DNA of 18,411 nucleotides from NCBI GenBank assembly GCA_003524705.1, contig DQGV01000403.1, forward strand, positions 1-18,411, in the 5' to 3' direction. The position numbers and the translations under genes were made by a program. Position 1 is the first letter of the stretch. The number at the start of each line of letters is the position of its first letter. The notes under the pieces were generated by a model, which made no database searches, was not told where the DNA came from, and saw only the letters and a program-made list of their open reading frames with translations. Positions 7,323 through 14,467 of the stretch are shown piece after piece. Source of the DNA: Anaerolineae bacterium. Lineage in GTDB: Bacteria; Chloroflexota; Anaerolineae; Anaerolineales; Villigracilaceae.

Positions 7323-7363
7323 CCCCGACCTCACCCCTGCCCCTCTCCTTTAGGAGAGGGGAG
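7320..7363 (+). repeat. Hairpin repeat family A, copy 2 (ccmE-ccmF gap)
   Basis: It starts with the ccmE stop TAA, continues through GACCTCACCCCTG, and forms a perfect 10-bp inverted repeat CCCCTCTCCT (7340-7349) / AGGAGAGGGG (7352-7361) with a 2-nt gap. The arms match the copy at 4501-4542 base for base. In both places the repeat abuts a stop codon, with its purine-rich arm towards the next gene. Here the GGGGAG end is 14 nt from the ccmF ATG, which is long for a ribosome-binding site. Confidence 0.85.
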
Positions 7364-7377
7364 ATTCGGATAAATAA

Positions 7378-9441
7378 ATGCTTGCAGAATTTGGATATGG
7401 TGTTTTAGTTCTAAGTTTTATCGTCACAATATATAGCGGTGTTGCGGCGGTGTTCGGAGTAAGAAAAAAATCCGCTTCATTAATTGAAAGTGCTAGGCGG
7501 GCGCAATTACTCTCCTTTCCTTTAATCTCAATTTCCTCATTGGCGTTAATCTATTTGTTGGTCAATAATCATTTTGAAGTGACTTTTGTTTACGAAGTCA
7601 CCAGTTTAAGTATGCCGACGTACTTAAAAATCACAGCCTGGTGGGGCGGACAAGCCGGCTCGATGTTATTTTGGTCTTGGTTGTTGGCGGCGTTTACTTC
7701 ATTAGTCACATTGCGAAAATGGGATAGAGATATTGAATTTTTGCCATGGGTGATTGTCGTTTCAGCAATTACGTTGGCTTTTTTCTTGTTTATGATTGTG
7801 TTCTATGAAAATCCATTTTCAAGATATTGGTTAGTAGCGGGGAGCGTCGTTGAAAGTATGTTCAAGCCCACAATAGAAGCAATCATTTTCACCCCAGAAA
7901 ACGGACGCGGATTAAATCCATTGCTACGTCACCCCGGCATGATTATTCATCCACCTATGTTGTATCTTGGATTTGTTGCGTATGTCATTCCTTTTGCGTT
8001 TGCAATCGCCGCATTAATTACGGGTCGAACTGATGACCGTTGGACGCGTATCACACGTCGTTGGTCATTATGGGCTTGGTTATTTTTATCATTTGGTTTA
8101 GTGCTTGGCGGACGTTGGGCGTATGATGTTTTAGGTTGGGGCGGTTATTGGGGTTGGGACCCTGTTGAAATTGCGGCGTTCATGCCATGGCTCACAGGCA
8201 CCGCCTTTTTACATTCAGTCATGATTCAAGAAAAACGTGGCATGTTAAAACAATGGAACATGGTTTTAATCATTCTCACGTATGCACTCGTAATCTTCGG
8301 CACATTCTTAACACGTTCAGGCGTTTTATCATCTGTACATTCGTTTGCAAACAGTCCTATCGGTCCATATTTCATGGGCTTTGTTTCATTCACATTAATT
8401 GCATCAGTTTATTTGCTAATCCGCCGTTGGAATGATTTACGCAGTGAAACCGAAATGAAATCGGTACTTTCACGCGAAGCATTATTTTTGTTAAACAATT
8501 TATTATTCATCGGCATTCTGGTGGTTTGTTTTTGGGGCGTGATTTATCCGCTCATTTCAGAATTGGTGACAGGCTTCAAAGTCACTGTTGGTCCGCCATA
8601 TTACGAACGCGCCGCAGGTCCATTATTTGCTGGTCTATTATTTTTGATGGCGATTGCGCCATTTTCTGCTTGGGGACATTCAACTTTGCAGACTCTTGGA
8701 AAAGCACTTTGGAAATCTTTACTCGCCTCTTTTGTCTTGACCCTCATCCTGTTTTTTACATATACACAGAATCTTTACGCCATCATTGGATTCTTTCTCA
8801 TCGCCTTAGCGATTTTTTCCACCTTGCATGAATTTTGGCGCGGAACAATTGCCCGTCAAAAAACACAAAGCGAAAATTTCTTTGTTGCATTATCAAAATT
8901 AATGATGCGAAATCGCAGACGCTATGGTGGTTACGTCATTCACATCAGCATGGCATTGATGGCGATTGGCATTCTCGGCATTGAGTTATTCCAAAAAGAG
9001 ACTCAAGGCACAGTTGCCGCAGGGGAATCATTAAATGTAGGCGATTACACGGTTGAATATCGTGAATTGGCTTCGTGGGATGTTCCCAGTGACGATGTCA
9101 ATTACACGCGTGCCGTTGTTGATATTTATGAAAACGGAATTTATCTTGGGCAGTTATATCCACGCATTGATTATTTCTACGATGCCGAACAAACGATGAC
9201 CATCCCCGGTCAACGCTCAACATTTAGAGATGATTTATACATTCTGCTTGTAGATTGGCAACCTGTATCGAATACGGGTGCAACCTTCAAAATTTATGTC
9301 AATCCGTTAGTCAATTGGTTGTGGATTGGGTCACTGCTATTTTTATTCGGCATTATCTTCGCCGCTTGGCCCGAGAAAGAAACCGAAAAGGAAAAAGTTA
9401 AAGTCGCCAAGTCTGTTACGCAAACCAGTGCGGCGGATTAA
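7378..9441 (+). CDS. ccmF: Heme lyase CcmF
   Basis: Polytopic membrane protein that takes heme from CcmE and, with CcmH, attaches it to CXXCH motifs of apocytochromes outside the membrane. It has 687 residues, full length. The tryptophan-rich WWD domain (WGGYWGWDPVE, about 254-265) is present. Four histidines, H191 (in HPPMLYLGF), H279 (FLHSVM), H321 (SVHSFANSP) and H522 (VIHISM), correspond in spacing to the four essential heme-ligand histidines of E. coli CcmF as I recall them (173, 261, 303, 491). A large external domain (about 540-660) precedes the last membrane span. The C-terminus is Lys/Glu-rich. The start lies just after repeat A, and no strong ribosome-binding site is seen apart from the purines of the repeat. 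Confidence 0.97.
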   Translation: MLAEFGYGVLVLSFIVTIYSGVAAVFGVRKKSASLIESARRAQLLSFPLISISSLALIYLLVNNHFEVTFVYEVTSLSMPTYLKITAWWGGQAGSMLFWSWLLAAFTSLVTLRKWDRDIEFLPWVIVVSAITLAFFLFMIVFYENPFSRYWLVAGSVVESMFKPTIEAIIFTPENGRGLNPLLRHPGMIIHPPMLYLGFVAYVIPFAFAIAALITGRTDDRWTRITRRWSLWAWLFLSFGLVLGGRWAYDVLGWGGYWGWDPVEIAAFMPWLTGTAFLHSVMIQEKRGMLKQWNMVLIILTYALVIFGTFLTRSGVLSSVHSFANSPIGPYFMGFVSFTLIASVYLLIRRWNDLRSETEMKSVLSREALFLLNNLLFIGILVVCFWGVIYPLISELVTGFKVTVGPPYYERAAGPLFAGLLFLMAIAPFSAWGHSTLQTLGKALWKSLLASFVLTLILFFTYTQNLYAIIGFFLIALAIFSTLHEFWRGTIARQKTQSENFFVALSKLMMRNRRRYGGYVIHISMALMAIGILGIELFQKETQGTVAAGESLNVGDYTVEYRELASWDVPSDDVNYTRAVVDIYENGIYLGQLYPRIDYFYDAEQTMTIPGQRSTFRDDLYILLVDWQPVSNTGATFKIYVNPLVNWLWIGSLLFLFGIIFAAWPEKETEKEKVKVAKSVTQTSAAD

Positions 9442-9457
9442 AAACATTGGTGAGCGG

Positions 9458-9475
9458 AAAGTAGAAAGTGGAAAT
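9458..9475 (+). repeat. Short repeat family C, copy 1
   Basis: An 18-nt purine-rich sequence, AAAGTAGAAAGTGGAAAT, between ccmF and ccmH. It closely matches AAAGTAAAACGTGAAAT at 11171-11187, differing at two bases plus one extra G. The rest of this 71-bp gap shows only a weak GTGG/CCAC dyad. Unlike the second copy, it has no mirrored arm here. Confidence 0.45.
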
Positions 9476-9512
9476 CGGTGGCGTATCGAGACCACAAACT
9501 TTGAGAAATATA

Positions 9513-10028
9513 ATGAAGCATAAGAAATTAAATTTTATTTTTATCTTAGCAATTTTATTCACAACCTTTTCATTTCAATTTGCCTACGCGCAGGATGATA
9601 TCCCAACAGATGATGAGGTTAATGAAGTTGCTAAAGGTTTATATTGCCCTGTTTGTGAAAATACTCCGTTAGACGTATGCCCCACTGAAGCATGCAAACA
9701 ATGGAGAGATGTAATCCGCACTCAATTAGCAGAAGGCAAAACCAAAGAAGAGATTGAGCAATACTTTGTAGATTATTACGGCGATAGAGTGTTAGCAGAA
9801 CCTCCGCGAACGGGATTGAATTGGTTGGTGTATATTCTTCCACCGGCAGTGATTTTGTTAGGAGCTGTTTTGCTCTTCAAAAATTTTCAGGCGTGGACAA
9901 AACCCAAAGTCGCTGAATCAGTTTCAAATCAAGAGAGAAGCGATGTCCTGAGTTCATCGAAGGGCGGTAGTTCATCATCTGATAAATATATTTCACAACT
10001 CGAAGAAGAATTGAAAAAGAGGAATTAA
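9513..10028 (+). CDS. ccmH: Cytochrome c biogenesis protein CcmH, four-cysteine variant
   Basis: Membrane-anchored thiol oxidoreductase that handles the apocytochrome CXXCH thiols and delivers them to CcmF. It is 171 residues from the ATG at 9513; an upstream GTG would add 15 residues before an obvious signal peptide, so the ATG is preferred. After the signal (about 1-26) comes LYCPVCENTPLDVCPTEAC. C45 and C48 are the family CXXC (normally LRCxxC), and C56 and C61 are an additional pair. Then come the typical helical segment ending in YYGDRVLAEPP, a membrane span (about 106-126) and a Ser/Glu-rich tail with a short C-terminal coiled coil. It is 6 bp upstream of the thioredoxin-like gene. Confidence 0.9.
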   Translation: MKHKKLNFIFILAILFTTFSFQFAYAQDDIPTDDEVNEVAKGLYCPVCENTPLDVCPTEACKQWRDVIRTQLAEGKTKEEIEQYFVDYYGDRVLAEPPRTGLNWLVYILPPAVILLGAVLLFKNFQAWTKPKVAESVSNQERSDVLSSSKGGSSSSDKYISQLEEELKKRN

Positions 10029-10034
10029 AGTTTA

Positions 10035-10592
10035 ATGTCAGAAATCGTTGAAAGAAAAAGTGTGCCGATATGGATTCAAATGGTAGTGTGGCTTTTGATT
10101 GCGGGATTGTTGGCATTGGTTGCCAGTACGTTGAGCAAACGCCAACAAGGAAGCATTAGACCCGGTGATACATTACCAGATTTTTCATTGACGTTATTCA
10201 GTGGTTATGAATTTGAAGGACAAAGTGAAGTAAGCCTTTCAGATTTTGCTGGGAAAATTGTTGTGTTAAATTTTTGGGCATCATGGTGTAAACCATGCGA
10301 GCAAGAAGCCGCCGAGTTAGAAGAGGCTTGGAAATTTTATAACGGCGATGTGATGTTTCTCGGCGCGGATTATGTAGATACGGAACCCGAAGCACGCACC
10401 TATTTGAAAAAATTTCAAATTACATACCCGAACGGACCTGATTTACGCACTGAACTTTCACAAATGTTTCGCATTACAGGCGTGCCTGAAACTTATTTTA
10501 TTGACCAACAAGGTGTGTTGTATTATGTAAAAGTTGGTCCATTTGTTTCGTTGGATGAAATTAAATCTATCATCGAACAGAAGTTACAATAA
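10035..10592 (+). CDS. CcmG/ResA-type thiol-disulfide oxidoreductase
   Basis: Membrane-tethered thioredoxin-fold protein that keeps apocytochrome or CcmH cysteines reduced for heme attachment. It has 185 residues: an uncleaved N-terminal anchor (about 12-32), the DTLPDFSL entry strand (45-52), the active site WCKPC (C85, C88), and the cis-proline loop GVPETYFID (P151). The GVPETYFI form resembles CcmG/DsbE and TlpA/ResA proteins. I cannot separate these subfamilies by eye, so no symbol is given. AGAGGA lies 11 nt before the ATG. Its position between ccmH and the ccmI-like gene supports a role in cytochrome c maturation. Confidence 0.92.
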   Translation: MSEIVERKSVPIWIQMVVWLLIAGLLALVASTLSKRQQGSIRPGDTLPDFSLTLFSGYEFEGQSEVSLSDFAGKIVVLNFWASWCKPCEQEAAELEEAWKFYNGDVMFLGADYVDTEPEARTYLKKFQITYPNGPDLRTELSQMFRITGVPETYFIDQQGVLYYVKVGPFVSLDEIKSIIEQKLQ

Positions 10593-10597
10593 TTTTT

Positions 10598-10664
10598 TGC
10601 CACAGAGAATACTGAGGCTTTTGAGAAAACCTATTAAAAATCTCAGTGAACTCTGTGGCTAATT
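10598..10664 (+). repeat. Hairpin repeat family B, copy 2
   Basis: Arms GCCACAGAG (10599-10607) and CTCTGTGGC (10651-10659) pair perfectly, and after a 3-nt bulge the stem continues with ACTGAG (10611-10616) and CTCAGT (10642-10647). The whole element starts 6 nt after the stop of the thioredoxin-like gene, the same offset from a stop codon as copy 1. It fills the 94-bp gap before the ccmI-like gene. There is no T-run downstream, so it is not a classical terminator. Confidence 0.8.
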
Positions 10665-10686
10665 AAAAAATCAAAAAGGGTAATGA

Positions 10687-11163
10687 ATGGAACTAGGCTC
10701 TGTCTTTCTTGTTTTGGCTGTATTGGTAATTGTCGGTATATATTTATATGCACCGTTTACTGAACTTGTTGTTCAAACGGATATGGATGAATCACATGAA
10801 ATTTCTGCATTGAAAGCAGAACGAGATAGAGTCATTACCGCATTACAAGAATTAGATTTCGATTTCAGACTTGGCAAAATTCCTGCCGAAGATTATCCCG
10901 AAAAAAGAAATTCGCTTTTACAAAAAGGTGTAGATGTACTTCGTCAGTTGGACGAAATGAATACTGAATTTTCAGCTTTGCTCTCTAAAGAAAATTCAGC
11001 AACAGACTCAGAATCAAAAATAAAAAATGATGAACTTGAAGCCATGCTTGCGGCACGTCGCAAAGAAAAGCAAAGCAAATCGGCTGGCTTTTGCCCACAA
11101 TGCGGAAAACCCATCTTAGCCACAGACCGTTTTTGCCCAGCATGTGGAAAAGCACTAGCGTGA
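10687..11163 (+). CDS. CcmI-like membrane protein with C-terminal zinc ribbon
   Basis: 158 residues: a membrane span (about 5-25), a charged helical/coiled-coil region (about 35-100) and a C-terminal zinc ribbon with paired CPQCG / CPACG motifs (C136, C139, C150, C153). The segment with LDFDFRLGKIPAEDY at 56-70 resembles the short cytoplasmic module of CcmI/CycH proteins. The TPR domain that binds apocytochromes in proteobacterial CcmI is absent. AAGGG lies 6 nt before the ATG. It sits inside the ccm cluster, which is the main reason to connect it with heme ligation. The zinc ribbon should be cytoplasmic if the helix after the span is. The symbol is withheld because the similarity covers only part of CcmI. 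Confidence 0.8.
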   Translation: MELGSVFLVLAVLVIVGIYLYAPFTELVVQTDMDESHEISALKAERDRVITALQELDFDFRLGKIPAEDYPEKRNSLLQKGVDVLRQLDEMNTEFSALLSKENSATDSESKIKNDELEAMLAARRKEKQSKSAGFCPQCGKPILATDRFCPACGKALA

Positions 11164-11168
11164 AAAAT

Positions 11169-11208
11169 GAAAAGTAAAACGTGAAATCAAATTCACGTTT
11201 TACTTTTC
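11169..11208 (+). repeat. Perfect 17-bp inverted repeat carrying repeat family C, copy 2
   Basis: The 17-nt arms, GAAAAGTAAAACGTGAA (11169-11185) and TTCACGTTTTACTTTTC (11192-11208), are perfectly complementary with a 6-nt loop. The left arm holds the second copy of the purine-rich repeat seen at 9458-9475. The element begins 5 nt after the ccmI-like stop and ends 4 nt before the ribosome-binding site of the cytochrome gene. There is no T-run after the stem, so it is more likely an mRNA processing or stability element than a terminator. Confidence 0.8.
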
Positions 11209-11222
11209 AACTAAAGGATTTT

Positions 11223-12989
11223 ATGAAACAAAAATTTATTTTATTGGCACTCGTTACACTTGCACTTTCAGCCTGTACCACAACGCTTGCAAGAGATGTC
11301 ACTCCCCCGCCGAATTTAATTCAACCAACTCCAATCGCAACATTGGGTAATTTATATCCGCTAAATAATCCAGATATCGAAAATGGAAAAATTGTTTATC
11401 AAGAAAAATGTGCCCCGTGTCATGGTGATTCTGGTTTGGGTGATGGCGAGCAAGGCAAACAACTTCCTGTTTCAGTCATTCCAATTGGCTTGCCAGAAAT
11501 TGCAAATCAAGCCTCACCTGCAAAATGGTACACAACTGTTACACAAGGCAACATAGATAGATTCATGCCACCGTTCGTCAGCCTTACAGACCAAGAACGT
11601 TGGGATGTGGTCACGTATGCATTTACACTTCACACAAACGAATCACAAATTGAACTTGGCAAAAATTTATTTGAACAAAATTGCGCAAATTGCGAAAATC
11701 AGTTTAATGATTTAGAAAACATGTCCGCGCTTTCGGATGCAGATTTGGTTAAGCAAATCAAAGATTCGTTTGGAAGTAATTTTTCAGATGATGAAGCCTA
11801 CGCCGTTGCGAAATACATCCGCACATTGACATTCGCTTCAGAATCTACGGTGATAGTTGAATCAACTGCGCAGGCTGAATCTACGCCTGAGGCGACAGAG
11901 CAGGTCCAAGTCACAGAAGAAGCGATTGAAGCATTTAATGTCACAGGTCAAGTGGATAATCAAAGCGGAAAAGATTTACCATCCGATTTTCAAATCACAT
12001 TGCGTGGTTTTCAACATGGCGCTGACCCAAATGCAGGTACGCAAGAATTTTTCAATGAAGCAAAAAGTTTGAAAGAAGATGGCAGTTATGGTTTTCAAAG
12101 TGAATTGACTGAGGGGCAGATTTACATCGTGCAGTTTACATTGGATGGTTTGAATTATCAAAGTCCAATTGCAGTTGTGCCAGCCGATGCAACAGAATTG
12201 ACGATCCCAACTTTAATTATTTACGAAACCACAGAGGATTTCAGTAGTTTGCAAATTGACTCGCTTGAAATTTTCTTTGACCTTGCTAGTGAAGATAGTG
12301 CGCAAATCTTTTCGGTATATTCATTTACAAATTCAAGCGATAAAACCATCCTGATTAGTTTAGAAAATGAAACGGTACCGTTTATTTCTTTCCCAACGAA
12401 TGCCACTGGATTGGGTTACGAAGCCACACAAGATAGTGCCATTTTTATTCCGAGTGAAAATGGGTTTGCGATTCCGCCCAGTGAAACGCCATATGGATTA
12501 ATTGCATTTGCATCTATACCGCGAACGAGAGAAATTGAATTTTCATTGCCTGCACTTTTAGACATCAACGAATCAACTTTGTTATTGCCTGAAGGTGTAA
12601 ACGCTGAAGGTATTTCATTAAGAGATGAAGGCATTCAATCTTTCCAAAATACAAACTTTCATATTTATACTGTTGGCAAAACAACCAAAGGAAGTAATTT
12701 AGAATTTACCCTTTCAGGTAAGCCCAAAGGCACAACTGAAAATGCAAACTTATTAGAAAATCAAAATGTTGTGCTTGGCATTGGTGCATTTGGTTTTGCT
12801 TTGATTTTTGCTGGCGTGTGGATGTACTTGAGAGATAAAAATAAAATTGCAACCGAAGAAGATGATGATTCCGAATCTGTTTTGGATGCCATCATCGCTT
12901 TGGATGATTTACATAAAGACGGCAAAATTTCTGATGAGGCATATCAGAAGAGAAGAAATGAATTGAAGAGTAAGTTGCAACGTGATTGA
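11223..12989 (+). CDS. Lipoprotein cytochrome c with degenerate second heme domain and CcmI-like tail
   Basis: 588 residues. I chose the ATG at 11223, 4 nt after AAAGGA, because it places a lipoprotein signal with lipobox LSAC (Cys18); an upstream in-frame GTG at 11181 lies inside the inverted repeat. Domain order: class-I cytochrome c (about 52-138, CAPCH C63-C66-H67, likely Met ligand M115 in RFMPPF); a second cytochrome-like domain (about 143-205) where the heme motif reads CANCE (C154, C157, E158), so the His is lost; an Asp/Glu/Thr linker; a beta-rich region (about 235-510) beginning like a carboxypeptidase-regulatory Ig-type domain; a membrane span (about 515-536); and an acidic cytoplasmic tail whose end (about 556-582) resembles part of the preceding CcmI-like protein. 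It lies between the ccmI-like gene and ccmA, overlapping ccmA by 8 bp. It could be an electron carrier or a dedicated maturation factor. Confidence 0.88.
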   Translation: MKQKFILLALVTLALSACTTTLARDVTPPPNLIQPTPIATLGNLYPLNNPDIENGKIVYQEKCAPCHGDSGLGDGEQGKQLPVSVIPIGLPEIANQASPAKWYTTVTQGNIDRFMPPFVSLTDQERWDVVTYAFTLHTNESQIELGKNLFEQNCANCENQFNDLENMSALSDADLVKQIKDSFGSNFSDDEAYAVAKYIRTLTFASESTVIVESTAQAESTPEATEQVQVTEEAIEAFNVTGQVDNQSGKDLPSDFQITLRGFQHGADPNAGTQEFFNEAKSLKEDGSYGFQSELTEGQIYIVQFTLDGLNYQSPIAVVPADATELTIPTLIIYETTEDFSSLQIDSLEIFFDLASEDSAQIFSVYSFTNSSDKTILISLENETVPFISFPTNATGLGYEATQDSAIFIPSENGFAIPPSETPYGLIAFASIPRTREIEFSLPALLDINESTLLLPEGVNAEGISLRDEGIQSFQNTNFHIYTVGKTTKGSNLEFTLSGKPKGTTENANLLENQNVVLGIGAFGFALIFAGVWMYLRDKNKIATEEDDDSESVLDAIIALDDLHKDGKISDEAYQKRRNELKSKLQRD

Positions 12990-13680
12990 AGTCACCAAAC
13001 TCATCAAACGCTTTGGATTAAAAACAATTCTGCGCGGCTTGGATTTTCAAGTTCAGCCCGGAGAATTTGTGGCATTGCTTGGTCCAAACGGTGCGGGCAA
13101 AACAACTTTTTTGCGAATTCTTGCTTCATTATCAAAACCATCTTTGGGAAATGTAAAAGTAGCAGGCTATTCATTGCCCAATGAATCTGCTCAAGTGCGT
13201 GCAAAACTTGGCGTGGTTTCACATTTGCCTTTGTTATATCCAGATTTAACAGCCGAAGAAAATTTGCAATTCTATGCCCGCATGTATGGCATTACAAATT
13301 ACCAATCACGTATTACAGAAGTTTTACAACTCATTGGTTTGGAAAATCGCCGCAAAGATTTGGTGCGAACTTTTTCACGCGGCATGAGTCAACGCCTTGC
13401 AATTGGTCGCGCGATTCTGCATAAGCCACAAGTCATTTTGTTTGATGAACCCTATACAGGCTTAGATCAAGATGCGTCTGAAATGCTGGATAAAGTGCTG
13501 AAAGAAATCGCCTCACACGGGCAGACAGTTGTGATGACATCCCACGACCTTATCCGTGCTGAAGCATTAGCCACTCGCTTTGACGTGTTATCTCGTGGCG
13601 TAATCACTGCTTCCATTAACAAAAATGATTTGAAAAATCAAAACGTATTAGATTTTTACAAACGAGCACTTGAAAACTGA
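12982..13680 (+). CDS. ccmA: Heme exporter ATP-binding protein CcmA
   Basis: ABC-type ATPase that, with CcmB, powers release of holo-CcmE from CcmC/CcmD. It has 232 residues and starts at a GTG inside the last codons of the cytochrome gene (8-bp overlap), so translation is probably coupled. Walker A GPNGAGKTT is at 34-42, the signature FSRGMSQR at 131-138, and Walker B VILFDEP at 151-157, followed by the switch His in TSHD. The FSRGMxQR signature is characteristic of CcmA and related exporters. ccmB follows after 8 bp. Confidence 0.95.
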   Translation: MIEVTKLIKRFGLKTILRGLDFQVQPGEFVALLGPNGAGKTTFLRILASLSKPSLGNVKVAGYSLPNESAQVRAKLGVVSHLPLLYPDLTAEENLQFYARMYGITNYQSRITEVLQLIGLENRRKDLVRTFSRGMSQRLAIGRAILHKPQVILFDEPYTGLDQDASEMLDKVLKEIASHGQTVVMTSHDLIRAEALATRFDVLSRGVITASINKNDLKNQNVLDFYKRALEN

Positions 13681-13688
13681 TAACTGAC

Positions 13689-14369
13689 ATGAAACCATCT
13701 TTCCTCAAAGCAACCTTCGCCATCATTCACAAAGACCTCGCCGCTGAATTCCGCTCGCGCGAATTGTTGACGGCTATGTTAACTTTTTCAGTCTTGGTAA
13801 TTTTGATTTTCAACTTCGCCTTAGACTTAAACATTGACGTCCGCCAAAAAGTGACCGCTGGCGTATTGTGGACAACATTTGCTTTCGCAGGCACACTCGG
13901 ATTGAACAGGTCAATGGCTGTGGAAAAAGACAGAGGTTGTATGGATGGTCTCTTGCTTGCGCCGGTAGATAGGTCAGCAATTTTTTTTGGCAAAGCCATC
14001 AGCAATTTAGCATTCATGTTAATAGTCGAGGCAATTGTTTTACCTTTATATGCCTTCTTCTATAATGAAACGCGCATCTTTCAATGGGAATTTATTGCTG
14101 TGCTGTTACTCGGCTCTATCGGATATATCTCTGTCGGCACGTTGCTTTCGGCAATGTCAGTCCAAACACGCACACGCGAAATTCTGCTTCCCATTTTGTT
14201 ATTTCCCATCACAATTCCAGTCTTGATTGCATCCGTCTTAGCCAGTGGAGCCATTATCAATGATGCAGGTCTTCCGCAAATCATCACGCCTTTGAATTTG
14301 TTAATTGTCTATGACGTAATTTTCATCGCCGTTTCATTTATGTTCTTTGATGCAATTGTGGAAGAGTAA
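13689..14369 (+). CDS. ccmB: Heme exporter membrane protein CcmB
   Basis: Membrane partner of CcmA. The 226 residues show about six hydrophobic spans. The N-terminal ATFAIIHKDLAAEFRSRE segment, with its conserved Lys-Asp and Glu-x-Arg, is typical of CcmB, as is the loop EKDRGCMDGLLLAPVDRS (about 78-95) followed by FFGK, the likely contact with the ATPase. The position directly after ccmA confirms the assignment. A 98-bp gap with a candidate promoter separates it from ccmC. Confidence 0.93.
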   Translation: MKPSFLKATFAIIHKDLAAEFRSRELLTAMLTFSVLVILIFNFALDLNIDVRQKVTAGVLWTTFAFAGTLGLNRSMAVEKDRGCMDGLLLAPVDRSAIFFGKAISNLAFMLIVEAIVLPLYAFFYNETRIFQWEFIAVLLLGSIGYISVGTLLSAMSVQTRTREILLPILLFPITIPVLIASVLASGAIINDAGLPQIITPLNLLIVYDVIFIAVSFMFFDAIVEE

Positions 14370-14393
14370 AATCTACAAATTCTAAAAAATATA

Positions 14394-14421
14394 TTGACTA
14401 TTTCTCAGCAAACTCTATACC
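14394..14421 (+). promoter_or_regulatory. Candidate internal promoter before ccmC
   Basis: TTGACT (14394-14399, 5/6 of the -35 consensus) is separated by 16 nt from TATACC (14416-14421). It lies in the 98-bp ccmB-ccmC gap, the longest gap in the cluster with no dispersed hairpin. A ribosome-binding site AAGGA (14457-14461) lies 6 nt before the ccmC ATG, leaving a 5' leader of about 40 nt. Confidence 0.4.
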
Positions 14422-14467
14422 AACTAAGATAAATTACCATTTACTAATATCTCTTCAAGGAAATTTC

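Noticed and set aside
9468..9512. Longer GTG start for ccmH
   Set aside because: The extra residues come from the short repeat region and precede an obvious signal peptide that begins at the ATG at 9513.
6561..11208. Possible CRISPR-like array from the recurrent hairpins
   Set aside because: The repeats are of different families, kilobases apart, separated by genes, with no regular spacers and no cas genes in view.
11181..11222. Longer GTG start for the cytochrome gene
   Set aside because: It starts inside the 17-bp inverted repeat and would put 14 polar residues before a clear lipoprotein signal. The ATG at 11223 has AAAGGA just upstream.
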